64,000 bases of DNA from Hippopus hippopus (Eukaryota; Mollusca; Bivalvia; Cardiida; Cardiidae): NCBI GenBank assembly GCA_946811185.2, contig OX328111.1:43326388-43390387 (forward strand), in the 5' to 3' direction. The translations under genes and the position numbers were made by a program. Positions 21,910-31,736 of the stretch are shown here, piece by piece (positions within the stretch are counted from its first letter, which is position 1; each line of letters begins with the position of its first letter). The notes beneath the pieces are model-generated. The model did not search any database. It saw nothing but the letters and a program-made list of their open reading frames with translations, and was not told the DNA's origin.

Positions 21910-22122
21910 TCTAACCCCTAGGTTGCTAAGCCCAAGTCACTGACCTTTTGCGGACAGTGTAGATTAAGACCAGACTGCACAGAATGTGCAGTCTGATCTT
22001 GCATCTACACTGTCCGATAAGGAGATATTATTACCCAAAACATAACTTTGAAAATGCAATATTTGAGTTTTTATGATGGAATTGAAAATTTCATTTTAGT
22101 TAGTTACTAGGATGAGGGTTAA
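21910..22122 (+). mobile_element. MITE-B, full-length, sharing TTAA with MITE-A
   Basis: 'aacccctaggttgctaag' start, complete 'agaccagactgcacagaatg/tgcagtctgatcttgcatct' palindrome, end 'gatgagggttaa'. The TTAA at 22119-22122 is also the first four bases of the next MITE-A. Confidence 0.75.
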
Positions 22123-22315
22123 CTCTTTACCAAACAAGAAATTTGTAGACTTATCCATATTGAAGCCATTTACAGGTGACAAGTTAACTATCGCTAACAT
22201 TTGTTTTAGGCAGGAGAGAAAAAATGTGGAAAAAGGAGAAAAATACTTGTTACCATATTTCTCCTTTCTCCACAATGTTTTCAAGAGTCTTCTTCTGTAA
22301 TGTTTTTAAAACAAT
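22119..22315 (+). mobile_element. MITE-A, right end truncated
   Basis: TTAACTCTTTACCAAACAAG start, palindrome around 'cttgttacca', right TIR lost. Confidence 0.7.
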
Positions 22316-22417
22316 ACATATCAAATTTGAGTGAAAAAACTTATTTTGATGGCAAAACATTGTCAACATAAGAAGAATACATGTATTATAATTGTGGTTG
22401 TTCTTACACTTTTTGCC

Positions 22418-22610
22418 AAGCCTCTTTGGTACAGTTGGTAGCAAACAGGACTTGAGAACAGGTTAGTGATTCCAATCCCCAACTTGGCCAATTTCTATTT
22501 TTAGGATTGATGATAGTCATTGTGACAGCATTCATTCCTCTCTCAACACTGAATATTGTTTTGGCAACATTTGGTTGTGTTGGAAAGCAGTCAACAGTTT
22601 GGTAATGTGT
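22418..22610 (+). repeat. SINE-A copy, plus strand
   Basis: Head 'tctttggtacagttggtagc' with B-box-like GTGATTCCAATCCC, then the antisense form of the SINE-A body ('gacagcattcattcctctct'). Confidence 0.6.
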
Positions 22611-23081
22611 TGCTCTAAAATCTGTGCACTTGTTGAAGGCTAATATTTTTCAAAATTGGGCAAAAAATGTGAGCTATGCCTTACCAGAAGTGAAAAAACT
22701 AAGAACATTAATCTATCTATAGATCCTTCCTTCTTCTCTGTGTTTCTTCATCTTTTCCTTCGCTCCATCCTTTCATCCATTTTGTTTCACTGACAGTCTC
22801 TCATTTTAGGTCAACAAGGATATTCCCACGTCAACAATTGACCAGTGAAGGCTCTTTTCGAAAAACTAGGGTTCGAAAATGACGAGGAAAATTCCAAGAA
22901 ATTACAGAAAGATGCCAAACTTGAATGGTTACAGTGGAATACAAATGTTTACAGAAGGAAGGACCTTTCTAATATAAAGCACCTGAAAACATTTGAAACT
23001 TGAAACTTTATACAATACTAGTTAAATAGGTTCTTTTCAATTCTAAATCATATCATTGTGTTGTTTCATGCATTTGCCTTA

Positions 23082-23341
23082 TTCGTTTGTATTGGAGTTT
23101 AATATGTTTTAACAGCTTAGGTCATATCATAGAAGTCAGAGCAGCTACACATGTGTTTCCTGGCTTTCTCACACCAGTACTGTCACAATTTTTTTTCCAA
23201 GTCACGGACCAATTTCCTCACATGCATCAGAGGTAAGAGGCGTGAAACTGATGGAAAGAAAGTTTTCCTCAACCAGGTATTGAACCCACCACCAACAGGT
23301 CACAAGTCAGATACTCTAACCACTGACCTACGCATCCACAC
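23082..23341 (-). repeat. SINE-B copy
   Basis: Plus strand shows 'cgtttgtattggagttta', 'acagcttaggtcatatcata' and an antisense head 'gatactctaaccactgacct'. Confidence 0.6.
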
Positions 23342-23428
23342 TCTGCATTTGCAATAAACAAACCTTTGAAAATATTGTGGCAAAAGCACTAATTCAGGGT
23401 TTTTTCTGGTGGTATTTTCAAAATTCAT

Positions 23429-23520
23429 TTGAACTCTTTACTAAACAATACAGCGTTTTAACCGATATGAAGAAGAAGGCATTGTATTGTTAGAAAAACA
23501 GCATTTTATTCATTTTACTG
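23429..23520 (-). mobile_element. MITE-A remnant
   Basis: 'actctttactaaacaataca' followed by 'aagaagaaggcattgtattg'; the palindrome is largely gone. Confidence 0.4.
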
Positions 23521-23552
23521 TAAGCACACAGCGCATCCTATCATGTCACTTG

Positions 23553-23933
23553 TTAACTCTTCATCAGACGACAAAATTTTAGACTGTTCCAGATTGAAAA
23601 CATTAGCAGACGAAAAAATTATATTGACTCAAAAAATGAAAATTGTTTTGGGAAGGGTAGAAAACATGGTGGGAAAAGGAGAAAATGTTGGTTACCAGCA
23701 TTTTCTCCTTTTTCCACAATGTTTTCAAAAGGCTTATTTCACAGAGTCGTGAAAACCAGGGATTGTTTGGTGAAGTTAAAACTAAAAATGTTATTTCAAA
23801 ATTTTTTAAAGAAAAATGTCTCCTCATCGGACAGAGTATATCCAAGATCAGACTGCAGGTACTGTGCAGTCTGATCTTGATCTACTCTGTCGGCAAAGGG
23901 TCAGTGAGTCCCACTTAGCAGCTTAAGGGTTAA
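23553..23933. mobile_element. MITE-A (plus) joined to MITE-B (minus) at one TTAA
   Basis: MITE-A 23553-23779 is near-intact. Its terminal TTAA (23776-23779) begins a shortened MITE-B that ends CTTAGCAGCTTAAGGGTTAA at 23933. Confidence 0.75.
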
Positions 23934-23984
23934 AAATTCTTTTTGTTTGCTACATGTACCCTTAAACTGCAAAATAAGTGAAAC

Positions 23985-24168
23985 AAATTTCTATTCAATA
24001 GTGAAATCCCAACTATTCCGATTTCAAAATTGATTTTGCTGGAAAGAAAACTGTTTTGGACAGGGTAGATCAAAGATCACATTGTATATTTGTACAGCAT
24101 GATCTTGATCTACACCATCTAAAACTGTCGGAAAAGAGCCCAGAGTCATGCTTAGGAGCCTAAGGGTT
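23985..24168 (-). mobile_element. MITE-B, diverged
   Basis: 'gggtagatcaaagatcacat' / 'gcatgatcttgatctacacc' palindrome and 'ttaggagcctaagggttgaa' end. Confidence 0.55.
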
Positions 24169-24183
24169 GAATTTGTCGGTAAA

Positions 24184-24260
24184 TCCATACAGGCTGACCT
24201 GGGTCGATACTTTTTGAAGATGGATAAACCCCTTTTTTTTCACAGAGCATAGCTCATATG
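24184..24260. mobile_element. MITE-C right half
   Basis: 'ggctgacctgggtcgatact' to 'cacagagcatagctcat'. Confidence 0.55.
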
Positions 24261-24407
24261 TAAAATTTACCTTTTTGCCTTTACAGTATAGTATGGGGAA
24301 AAACCACAGCCCAAATAAAAAAGGGGATATAATCTATTTCTAAAACATATAAGGTTAAGTTTTTCAAAAATCACAGTGGGAAATGTACAAAATGCTGGAT
24401 ATTCTAC

Positions 24408-24671
24408 ATGGCTTGCAATACGCGAAAAGGTGCATTCGGACATTGTGTAAAGTGTCGTATCGGATTAGCCTTCGCAGTCTGCGCAAGCTAATCCGAAGCG
24501 ACACTTTCCGTTTTTATGTAATTTTCTGTTTTGCACAATTCTACTGTAATACAAAATCTAATGTAGTCGTAAAGTGCCGTCTCGGTTTAGCCTGTGCGGA
24601 CTGCGCAGGCTGATCCCAGACAACATTTTACGCAAATGTCCGAATGCCCCTTTTCGCGTGTTGCAAGCCAT
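24408..24671. mobile_element. MITE-D, full-length, 264 bp
   Basis: Termini ATGGCTTGCAATACGCGAAA and TTTCGCGTGTTGCAAGCCAT. Interior has two strong hairpins, around 'gcgcaagctaatccg' and 'gcctgtgcggactgcgcagg'. Confidence 0.8.
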
Positions 24672-24699
24672 ATGGGCTTACTCAAACTTTTCTGTTTTC

Positions 24700-24900
24700 A
24701 ATAGTGTGGTTGTGAGGTAGAGCGTCGGCCTCGTAACCATAAGGTCCTGAGTTTGATACCCGGGAGCTGGTGTCAACTTCAGGATTTTTCATTGGCCCAC
24801 ACGTTCGGCACGAGTACTGGTGTAGTTCCCAGGAAGCAGAATCGAGAGAGATTAGTGTAAGTTGTAAGAACTTGTTTCTCAATCAATGTAAAATAAACTT
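24700..24900 (+). repeat. SINE-D, tRNA-derived
   Basis: tRNA-like head with 'gtggttgtgaggtagagcg' and B-box-like GAGTTTGATACCC, body 'ggcacgagtactggtgtagt', end 'tgtaagaacttgtttctc' and an AATAAA-containing tail. Confidence 0.7.
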
Positions 24901-25131
24901 TTCTATTTTCACAGAGTAACGCGTGCATTTTGGTCGAATATGTCATCTGCAGATCCTTTATAGATGGACAAATCTTACCCCTTGAAGCACCCAAAAGACC
25001 AAGCAGAATTTTCCTGTCTAGAATAACACCCAGATGGTTGCAATTTCATGGTTGCTTTGATGTACAATGAATGAATAAATGTTGTTTTATGGTGCATCGA
25101 CAGCTTTGGTCATTTAGCGGGCATATTTATA

Positions 25132-25356
25132 TTAACTCTGCCAAACAGTCCCAAGTTTTAATGACCAAGAGGAAGAATCCTTTCGAAAACATTGTGGGAA
25201 AAGGAGAAAATGCTGGCAACCAGCATTTTCTCCTTTTCCCACAATGTTTTCTAACCTTTCAAAGAGAAAATTCCTAACTTGTGGAAACTTTGAATTTTCG
25301 TCTGCAAATGCTTTCAGTTTGGACCAGTTTAAGTTTTTGTCGTTTGGTCAAGTTAA
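25132..25356 (-). mobile_element. MITE-A, full-length
   Basis: TTAA-flanked; uninterrupted palindrome through GCTGGCAACCAGC. Confidence 0.85.
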
Positions 25357-25621
25357 ATGATGATTACAGTGGATTTTTTCAGCTAAAACAGATTTGAACG
25401 AAATGATAACAATAAAAAATAGTTGAATTAAGATGGATTATGTGTGACCTTCTATTTAAAGAAGACATTATTTAGTGACAGGGCAATCCCTATCTACTCA
25501 AAAGCTTTTGTGTACAGTGTTTCAGCAAGCAGACAGTGTAGATTAACGATTTGACAATACACTTTATGCAGTCTAGTATTGATCTACACAGATTGCAAAG
25601 GCAACTGTAGTAAAAGGCGCT

Positions 25622-25849
25622 TTAACCCTTTACCACACAGTCCCGAGCTTTCACGACCCTGAGAATGAATCCTTCTGAAAACATTGTGGGAAAGGAGAAA
25701 ATGATGGTAACCAGCAATTTATCCTTTTCCCACAATATTTTCTACCCTTCTGAAAACAAATTTCAATTTTTGAGTCAGTTTTATTGTGCTGTCTGCTTTT
25801 GCTTTCAGTTCCAACTAGTCTTTAATTTTGCCGTTTGGTAAAGTGTTAA
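25622..25849 (-). mobile_element. MITE-A in duplication copy 1
   Basis: TTAACCCTTTACCACACAGT start, palindrome slightly mutated, end 'ggtaaagtgttaa'. Confidence 0.8.
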
Positions 25850-25975
25850 GGGTAAAAGCTTTATCGGCTAGTATGGTAAAACCATATTTCCAAAATAATT
25901 TTTGAAGGTCAAAAGTAGTCTGTGTTATTATGGATAATAGGCCTAAAAAGGTTTACCAACTTTCAACAGTATTTT

Positions 25976-26372
25976 GATTGATTGATTGATTGTATTGTGT
26001 TAAACGCCATTTTCAACATTATTTCAGTTATATCCCAGCGGCAATTACACCTATCCATGCTTGATTGATTGATTGTATGGTGTTAAACGCCATTTTCAAC
26101 ATTATTTCAGTTATATCCCAGCGGCAATTGCACCTATCCATGCTTTCCTGGAGTCTCTTTTACCAAAACTCCGCACAATTTTCTTTCCCAGCCAATGGCC
26201 GCTTTCCCTTATAACCATCGTCGAAACAATGGTCAGCGGTGAGAGAGGAATGAACCCCCTCGCAATGATTATCATCAATCCTTGGAAAGAAACTGGCCAA
26301 GTCAGGGATTGAACCCACAACACCCTGTTCTCAAGTCCCGCATGCTATTGACTGAGCTACCGGGGCTTGGCT
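25976..26372 (-). repeat. SINE-A in copy 1 with internal 85-bp duplication
   Basis: Minus-strand head GCCCCGGTAGCTCAGT (A box) and GGGTTCAATCCC (B box) at the 26372 end, (CAAT)n tail at the 25976 end. The tail-proximal segment 25978-26062 is repeated at 26063-26146. Confidence 0.75.
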
Positions 26373-26456
26373 TTTCAGTCTGGAATAACAACCCAATGAC
26401 TATGATTTCATGTTTGCTTTTGTGTACAGTGTTTCAGCAAGCAAAGTGTAGATTAA

Positions 26457-26663
26457 CCGGGAGCTACTATGCACGACTTCCTGATCTATAGGGGAGAATG
26501 TAGATCAAGATCAGACTCCAAAAAACATGCAAACTGATCTTGGATCTACATCTTTCAATATGGAGACATCTTTCCACCAAAAATACCCTTGAAATAGCAA
26601 AACTATGGTTTTTACTGTCAGCTTGAAGTTTCATATGAAGTTCTTTAGCAGCCCAAGTGTTAA
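26457..26663 (+). mobile_element. MITE-B inserted in copy 2 (occupied site)
   Basis: Flanked by TTAA at 26453-26456 and 26660-26663. The paralogous point in copy 1 is a single TTAA at 25543-25546. Left terminus is a mutated CCCTTAGGCTGCTAAG; right end 'cagcccaagtgttaa'. Confidence 0.8.
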
Positions 26664-26738
26664 AGATTTGACCGTATATTTTATGTAGTATAGTCTTGAT
26701 CTACACTGGCTGCAAAGGCAACTACAGTGAAAGGCGCT

Positions 26739-26951
26739 TTAACCCTTTACCACATAATCCCAAGTTTTCACGACCCTGAGAAAGAAGCCTCCTGAAAACA
26801 TCGTGGGAAAAAAGGAGAAAATGCTGGGTACCCACTATGTTTTCTACCCATCCCAAAATAAAATTCACCTTTTCAGTCAATTTTATGTAGTAGTCTGCGA
26901 TTGCTTTCAATTTCGACTGGTCTTAAATTATGTCGTTTGATGAAGTGTTAA
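26739..26951 (-). mobile_element. MITE-A in duplication copy 2
   Basis: Same position as the copy-1 MITE-A, with about 15 bp of the central palindrome lost. Confidence 0.75.
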
Positions 26952-27065
26952 AAGTGTGCTGGCTGGTATGGCAAAAAACATATTTCTAAAATAATTTTTA
27001 CAGGTCTAAAGAAGCCTGTTGTTATGGATAATAGACCTACAAGTGTTTACCCAATTTCAAGTCTT

Positions 27066-27366
27066 TTGATTGATTCACTAGTGTTTAACGCTGTTTTCAA
27101 CATTACCTCAGTTATATTGCGGTGGCCAGTGCACCTGTCCATGCTGTCATGGAGTTTCTTTTACCAGTACTCCACAAAATATTTTTACAAGCCACTGGCT
27201 TCTTTACCACATAACCATTGTTGAAACAATAGTCAGAGGTGAAAAAGGAAAGAATCCTGTCGCAGTGACTATCGTCAATTCTAGGAAAGAAAACTGGCCC
27301 AGCCAGGGATTAAACCAACAACCCTGTTCTCAAGCCCCGCATTCTACCACTGAGCTACCGGGGATC
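27066..27366 (-). repeat. SINE-A in copy 2
   Basis: Antisense head 'ctaccactgagctaccgggg' at the right end; body and ATTG tail at the left. Confidence 0.75.
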
Positions 27367-27385
27367 GGCTTTTCCATCTGGAATA

Positions 27386-27608
27386 ACAACACAAATGCCA
27401 AGTTTCAAGTCAATCGGGCTGGAGATGACAGTTATGCTCTTGACAAAGAACTGGATGCCGCCCACCTGCCCCCGCCCAAACGCCATGGGTGATCCCATAA
27501 TACTTCCCGTCTTGGACTGGTGTATAAAAAGGTTCCACTCAGGTCAGCCTGCGCAGGAAGATACTTTTTGCAGGTTCATTAGGCCCCCGTTTTACAGCGC
27601 ATGGCTCT
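27386..27608 (+). mobile_element. HLE-2 3' end fragment joined to MITE-C right half
   Basis: 27386-27529 matches the last unit and terminus of 31737-33488 (hairpin ATGGG-TGAT-CCCAT, then 'tgtataaaaa'). 27530-27608 is a MITE-C right half ending 'ttttacagcgcatggctc'. Confidence 0.6.
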
Positions 27609-27656
27609 CACACATACACACACACACACACACACATATATGTGTGTGTGTGTGTG
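27607..27656. repeat. (CA)n-(TATA)-(TG)n palindromic microsatellite
   Basis: A CA run passes through ATATATG into a TG run, forming a near-perfect inverted repeat of about 46 bp. Confidence 0.9.
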
Positions 27657-27681
27657 AAAGAAAGAAATGGAAAGCAACTGC

Positions 27682-27915
27682 TTACAACCCTTTGCATCAC
27701 AATCTCCAGTTTTAACAACCATAAAGAAAACAGCTTTTGAAAATATTGTGGAAAGAGAAGAAAATGCTAGTAACCAGCACTTTCTCCTTTTTCCCACATT
27801 GTTTTCTACCCCTTTTAATGAAAATACTTTTAATTCACCAACATCAGTTTGTTGTCTTAATTAAAACTCTTTCCTTTGGACGAGTCTAAGAATGTGTTGA
27901 ATGGTAAAGAGTTAA
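27682..27915 (-). mobile_element. MITE-A copy
   Basis: Both arms and the 'gaatggtaaagagttaa' end are present; the left TTAA is mutated to TTAC. Confidence 0.7.
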
Positions 27916-28247
27916 AATGGGGCAATTTGGGAAAGAGAAAAGATTAGTAGCATAACAAACACAAGATCAGTGATATATAATTTTTCTATCAACGTTTGAA
28001 CAGAAATATCAGCATAGAATATAATCATAACAGAAGTCATAAATATGCAAATGTCTGGAGAAAAAAAATAAATGCAATACAGACAACTTGAACACTTGAG
28101 CATAAAAAAAAAAACAGATAAAAAAAAAATCACATCTAAACCATCAATGATGTGAAGCCTTAAATTGCTAAATAACTAAAAAGAAGTTGATGGTAAAAAC
28201 CTGAATGTTGCTATTTCGAACTGGAAAAATTCATCATTATCAAAAAG

Positions 28248-28539
28248 AGTTGATTCAAGATCAGATGGCAGGTTCTGAGCAGTCAGCAAAAGGTCAGTGG
28301 GTTGTGCAGCCCAAGGGTAAACTCCTTTACACATGACAAAATTATAATCTTGTCCAAATTGAAAGGAATGTGTCTAGTAAATTTTACTCAAAATATGAAA
28401 TTTGTCTTGAATGTATAGAAAACACTAAGGGAAAAGGAGAATTGCTGGTTACCAGCATTTTCTCCTCTTTCCCAAAATGCTTTCAAAAGGTATTCTTGTC
28501 AAGGTTGTTCAACCTTCACATTGTGTTATAAAAGATTAA
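28248..28539 (+). mobile_element. MITE-B relic followed by MITE-A
   Basis: 28248-28319 is a shortened MITE-B ('gttgattcaagatcagatgg', 'gcagcccaagggtaa'). 28316-28539 is a MITE-A with intact palindrome. Confidence 0.6.
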
Positions 28540-28559
28540 TACAGACTTTATCTAGACAG

Positions 28560-29150
28560 GTATCTATCATGTAGTATCACATTTATGAAAATAAGGAGGC
28601 CAAGTTGAAAAAAAAAATTATCTCAGAAATAAATGGTAAAGTTCAGACAGATTGCTACAAGGATAATATTCAACACATCTTGGCATAAATTCAAACATCA
28701 AAATTTATCAATGAGATAAAAAAATTAAACACTATCTCTTCAATGAAAAAAAAAGAATATATACAATACTAACTATAATGCAGAAAATTTTAACTGTCTT
28801 AAAATGTGTTCACTGTCCACAAGGTGAACATCTGATCAGAGTTTTAGGCGATTCTTTCATAAGGTTTACGAGAACTAGAACTTGTGCTAGGATTCAAAAA
28901 TATTTCAAAAGCTGATTAGCAATGAGTGTCAAGGTGATATCAGATATATGTAAGTAGTGCACATAGACCAAGCCAGTGAATCTTTCAATGGCACCAAGTC
29001 CTAAATACCCTATCTGTTTGATATTGAATCATATGTACACACCAGAGAAAACCTTGTCATAGGAAACATCTTTGAGAAGTTTGTAAACCAAAAGAACTTA
29101 CTTAAATTTCAAATATTTGGGACATAAAAAATCAAGCCATCCGTCTTGTA
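28560..29150. other. no recognisable feature
   Basis: AT-rich sequence with short A-runs. I find no splice-bounded open frame or repeat. Confidence 0.4.
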
Positions 29151-29154
29151 CAAC

Positions 29155-29355
29155 ACTATGTACAAAGCAGCCTGTCTCGTCAAAAGATTGGAGCAAAGCA
29201 GTTTGTCTCATCAAAAACTTGTGACCAAAGCAATATATCTTGTCAAAAATTTAACAAAGCAGTCTGTCTTGTCAAAAAACTGAATGAAGCAATCTTTCTT
29301 GTCAAAAAACTGAACAAAGTGGTCTGTCTTGCCAAAAACTGAATGAAGCAGTCTG
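29155..29355. repeat. 31-bp minisatellite, 6-7 diverged units
   Basis: Unit 'caaagcagtctgtcttgtca' plus 'aaaactgaa'; landmarks near 29173, 29204, 29236, 29265, 29294 and 29325. Confidence 0.75.
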
Positions 29356-29724
29356 TTGCATTATCGTAATCAAAAATCCCTAACAGTCAAAACTACCAGA
29401 GTCATGAAAATACTTAAATGGAGTAAAAGACAAACCTAATGTCATCATGTGATCAGTCTAGAACAAATCCCTTTGATTTACAAACCTCAAACATGTAAAA
29501 CACACATTTTGATACATCAATTTGTATCGTACCTATCAATTTTATATGATATGGTGCACATTAAAAAGATTCAATTGACCAGAAATGGAAATTTTAACTA
29601 TTCTCTACATCTCAGCTAATGAAATATCTTGAACACTTACACGTCACACACCTAAAGCTTGAAAAAAAATTATAAAAGTTTAAAAAAAAAACGGGAACGG
29701 TTTTTGACAATTTTGTTCCATGAA

Positions 29725-29942
29725 ATCTTCACCATTTGACAAATTCTTAACTTGTCCAACTTAGAGTATTTTCATATGAAAAATGTGACATTTATCATAT
29801 TTTTTTCCTGATAGAGTGGAAAACATTGTGGGAAAAGGAGAAAAATACTGGTTGCCACCATTTTCTCCTTTTCCCACAATATTTTCAACAGGTTTTTTTC
29901 CTGGGTTCATTAGAACTCAGGATTGTGTGGGAAAGGAATAAA
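29725..29942 (+). mobile_element. MITE-A copy
   Basis: Centre 'gggaaaaggagaaaaatact' with complement and 'tgtgtgggaaaggaata' end; left terminus decayed. 29356-29724 holds nothing else. Confidence 0.6.
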
Positions 29943-30098
29943 TTTTAGACCTTCTCATAGTACATTCCAAGTCAACATAAATGTATTCATTTCAAATGTT
30001 AAAATATAGTACAGAGCACTTGAAAGAGCAAGTGTATACATGTAACTGCAAATGCAGTACACACATGATAACTAGCCATAAACACAATGTTGCAATCG

Positions 30099-30220
30099 TC
30101 ATCCATTCTTTAACCAGGACAAACTTGAAGAACTATTGTGCAACCACTTTAACTTGTCACTACTTTGATTGTGTTCAGTTTTCTGGTATGTGCTTCTGTA
30201 TCTTAAACAACAAGAACAAC
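30099..30220 (-). CDS. candidate terminal exon of minus-strand gene M1
   Basis: Acceptor 'gcatctctgttttcacag' precedes a 40-codon open frame reading CSCCLRYRSTYQKTEHNQ onward to SLSWLKNG and stopping at TGA 30099-30101. The first two bases complete a Gly codon begun by the exon at 35489, so the phase agrees. Ser/Asn-rich, no domain recognised. Confidence 0.4.
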
Positions 30221-30229
30221 CTGTGAAAA

Positions 30230-31100
30230 CAGAGATGCTAGTATTGGCTGTAAGAACTCACCTGGCATGGCAGAGTGATGTTAGACCTCACATTTTAGAT
30301 CGAGGTAAAATAGTTAATTTAGAAATCATTGTTAGTAGCCGTATTCCATAAAGCAAAGAATCAATAAAGAACTGTCGTGATGCATGTGTTTACATAGATT
30401 TACAAGAAAACAATTCCAAACTGGGTTGAGGCCACTAAAATAAAAAATAAAATGGCTGACTTATGTCAAAGTTTAGCCCCCAGGTCAATTCTTACAGCCT
30501 TCATTTTCAGATACATTGGATACACAAATACATATACGTCTAAGAACCTTGTAAAATATACAGCTCAATCCAGTATGTATAATAATCAGTCACTGTATGT
30601 TATACCACTATATTAATGATTATGTAGTGATTGCTGTCCCTTTTAACAATATTTTTGTAAACAGGAGTAACATCCACATGTTTCTAATTAATATTGATAT
30701 TATATGTTAATCATATTAATATCATTATTATTCTATGGCCGACTCACCCAGGAAAAACCAGAGATAAAACTACAAGTAGAAAAAACTCTGGAAACCTGCG
30801 CCCATTTGTCAACATCTAATGCCATGGAATGTTGGGCCTCATTCAATAACTTTTGTAAACAGCTTGCCAGTTTCAATAGGCATTTTTGCAAGGAAATAGT
30901 GACAAAAGTACAGAGCCACAGTATTATACTAGTGTACCGCCAGGAACCTCCACTTAATTTTACAAAAGAAAAAATGTCTGTATGTGTCGCCCTCTCAAAG
31001 CTGGTAGAACCTAGTGCCATCTGCATAGACTTTCTTCCACTAATGTGATAGGGGAGTCTGAGTGCTGGAGGAAAATGTCTGAAGAAAAATAATATAATGA
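30230..31100. other. unassigned interval with a weak open frame
   Basis: A plus-strand frame 30764-31045 reads continuously (for example VEKTLETCAHL, CKQLASFNRHFCKEI) and an overlapping minus frame is also open. Neither has convincing splice sites or a known domain. 30240-30700 shows nothing else. Confidence 0.25.
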
Positions 31101-31106
31101 TGAATA

Positions 31107-31600
31107 ATGATGAATAACGTTTTAAGGCCCATCGACAACTTAGGTCATATTGGGCGCACTTACTTAGTAAACAATAATGCGAGGTGAAAATAACATACAT
31201 GTGCAACAACGTAAGACAAACATGATAAATGAGGAATGGACGAAACACAAAATGATGCCCCTTTTGTCGCCTTTTACGACATGCATGCTGTCACTTTTGT
31301 TCCGCCAGATGAAATGGCAGATGTGACGATCGCGGGACTGCAGTGGTTTATTCTTATACCCCCGATTAAACCACACGGGGTCCCACAGGCCAATTGATTC
31401 CCATTCCAAACCCTATTTACATCGAGAAAAAAATACAGGATTTGGAATAAGAACTACCCAGCCTGCTGCAATCCTACGAATTACGAGGAAAGCAGCCGTT
31501 TGTCTCCAATTTTAGTCGCCTTCTACGACATGCCATAGAGAAAGGCCGAGGTCCTATTCTATAAATTAAAAAAACCCGGGACCCCACGGGGAAAAAATAA
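31107..31600. repeat. interspersed repeat with duplicated TCGCCTTYTACGACATGC module
   Basis: Two related blocks each contain 'gtcgccttytacgacatgc' and end 'acggggtcccac' / 'gggaccccacgggg'. The front carries 'ggcccatcgacaacttaggt'. Probably SINE-derived; class not certain. Confidence 0.5.
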
Positions 31601-31620
31601 TATAAATTTGAGATTCAGGA

Positions 31621-31736
31621 GGCCTAACTTTTCACCACATAACAAAATTGTAGACTTGTCAAATTTGAAATTTTTTGCAGACAACAATTTACTTGTGGCA
31701 CAAATTTGATTTTGAATGAGTAGAAAACATTGTGGA
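31621..31736 (+). mobile_element. MITE-A left half, split by HLE-2
   Basis: Runs from 'taacttttcaccacataac' to 'tagaaaacattgtgga', where HLE-2 begins. The right half resumes at 33489. Confidence 0.75.

Larger units (their letters stand above)
21377..23003 (+). pseudogene. methyltransferase-like gene, last two exons, nonsense codon
   Basis: Exon 21377-21599 follows acceptor 'ctctttcgagttttag' and reads through FTERTSEGRVKFLDL and QYGLPLYDWVMSLEVAEHI to VVLSWAKL, ending at G|GTAAAT. Exon 22810-23003 follows acceptor 'cagtctctcattttag', joins in phase as Gly, and reads QQGYSHVNN-stop-PVKALFEKLGFEND, later NTNVYRRKD, ending at TGA 23001-23003. YDWVMSLEVAEHI and SWAxxGQxGxxHVNN are motifs I know from class I SAM-dependent methyltransferase-like proteins common in molluscs. 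The in-frame TGA at 22839-22841 sits where a Gln or Arg is expected and would remove the last 54 residues. Upstream exons are outside or lost; the 39-bp satellite lies immediately 5'. It may be a pseudogene, a null allele or a sequence error. Confidence 0.7.
25504..27385. repeat. two-copy tandem duplication, about 0.75-0.9 kb per copy
   Basis: Copy 1 is 25504-26415 and copy 2 is 26416-27385. Both begin 'gcttttgtgtacagtgtttc', contain a MITE-B relic, a minus-strand MITE-A, 'ttatggataatag' unique sequence and a SINE-A, and end near 'tctggaataacaac'. Copy 2 has an extra MITE-B; copy 1 has an extra 85-bp SINE repeat. Confidence 0.8.

Noticed and set aside
26111..26323. tRNA genes (A and B boxes in several places)
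   Set aside because: The boxes belong to SINE heads followed by SINE bodies and tails; no complete cloverleaf was found.
30733..31248. 171-aa minus-strand ORF
   Set aside because: Overlaps an equally plausible plus frame and a repeat; no motif or splice support.
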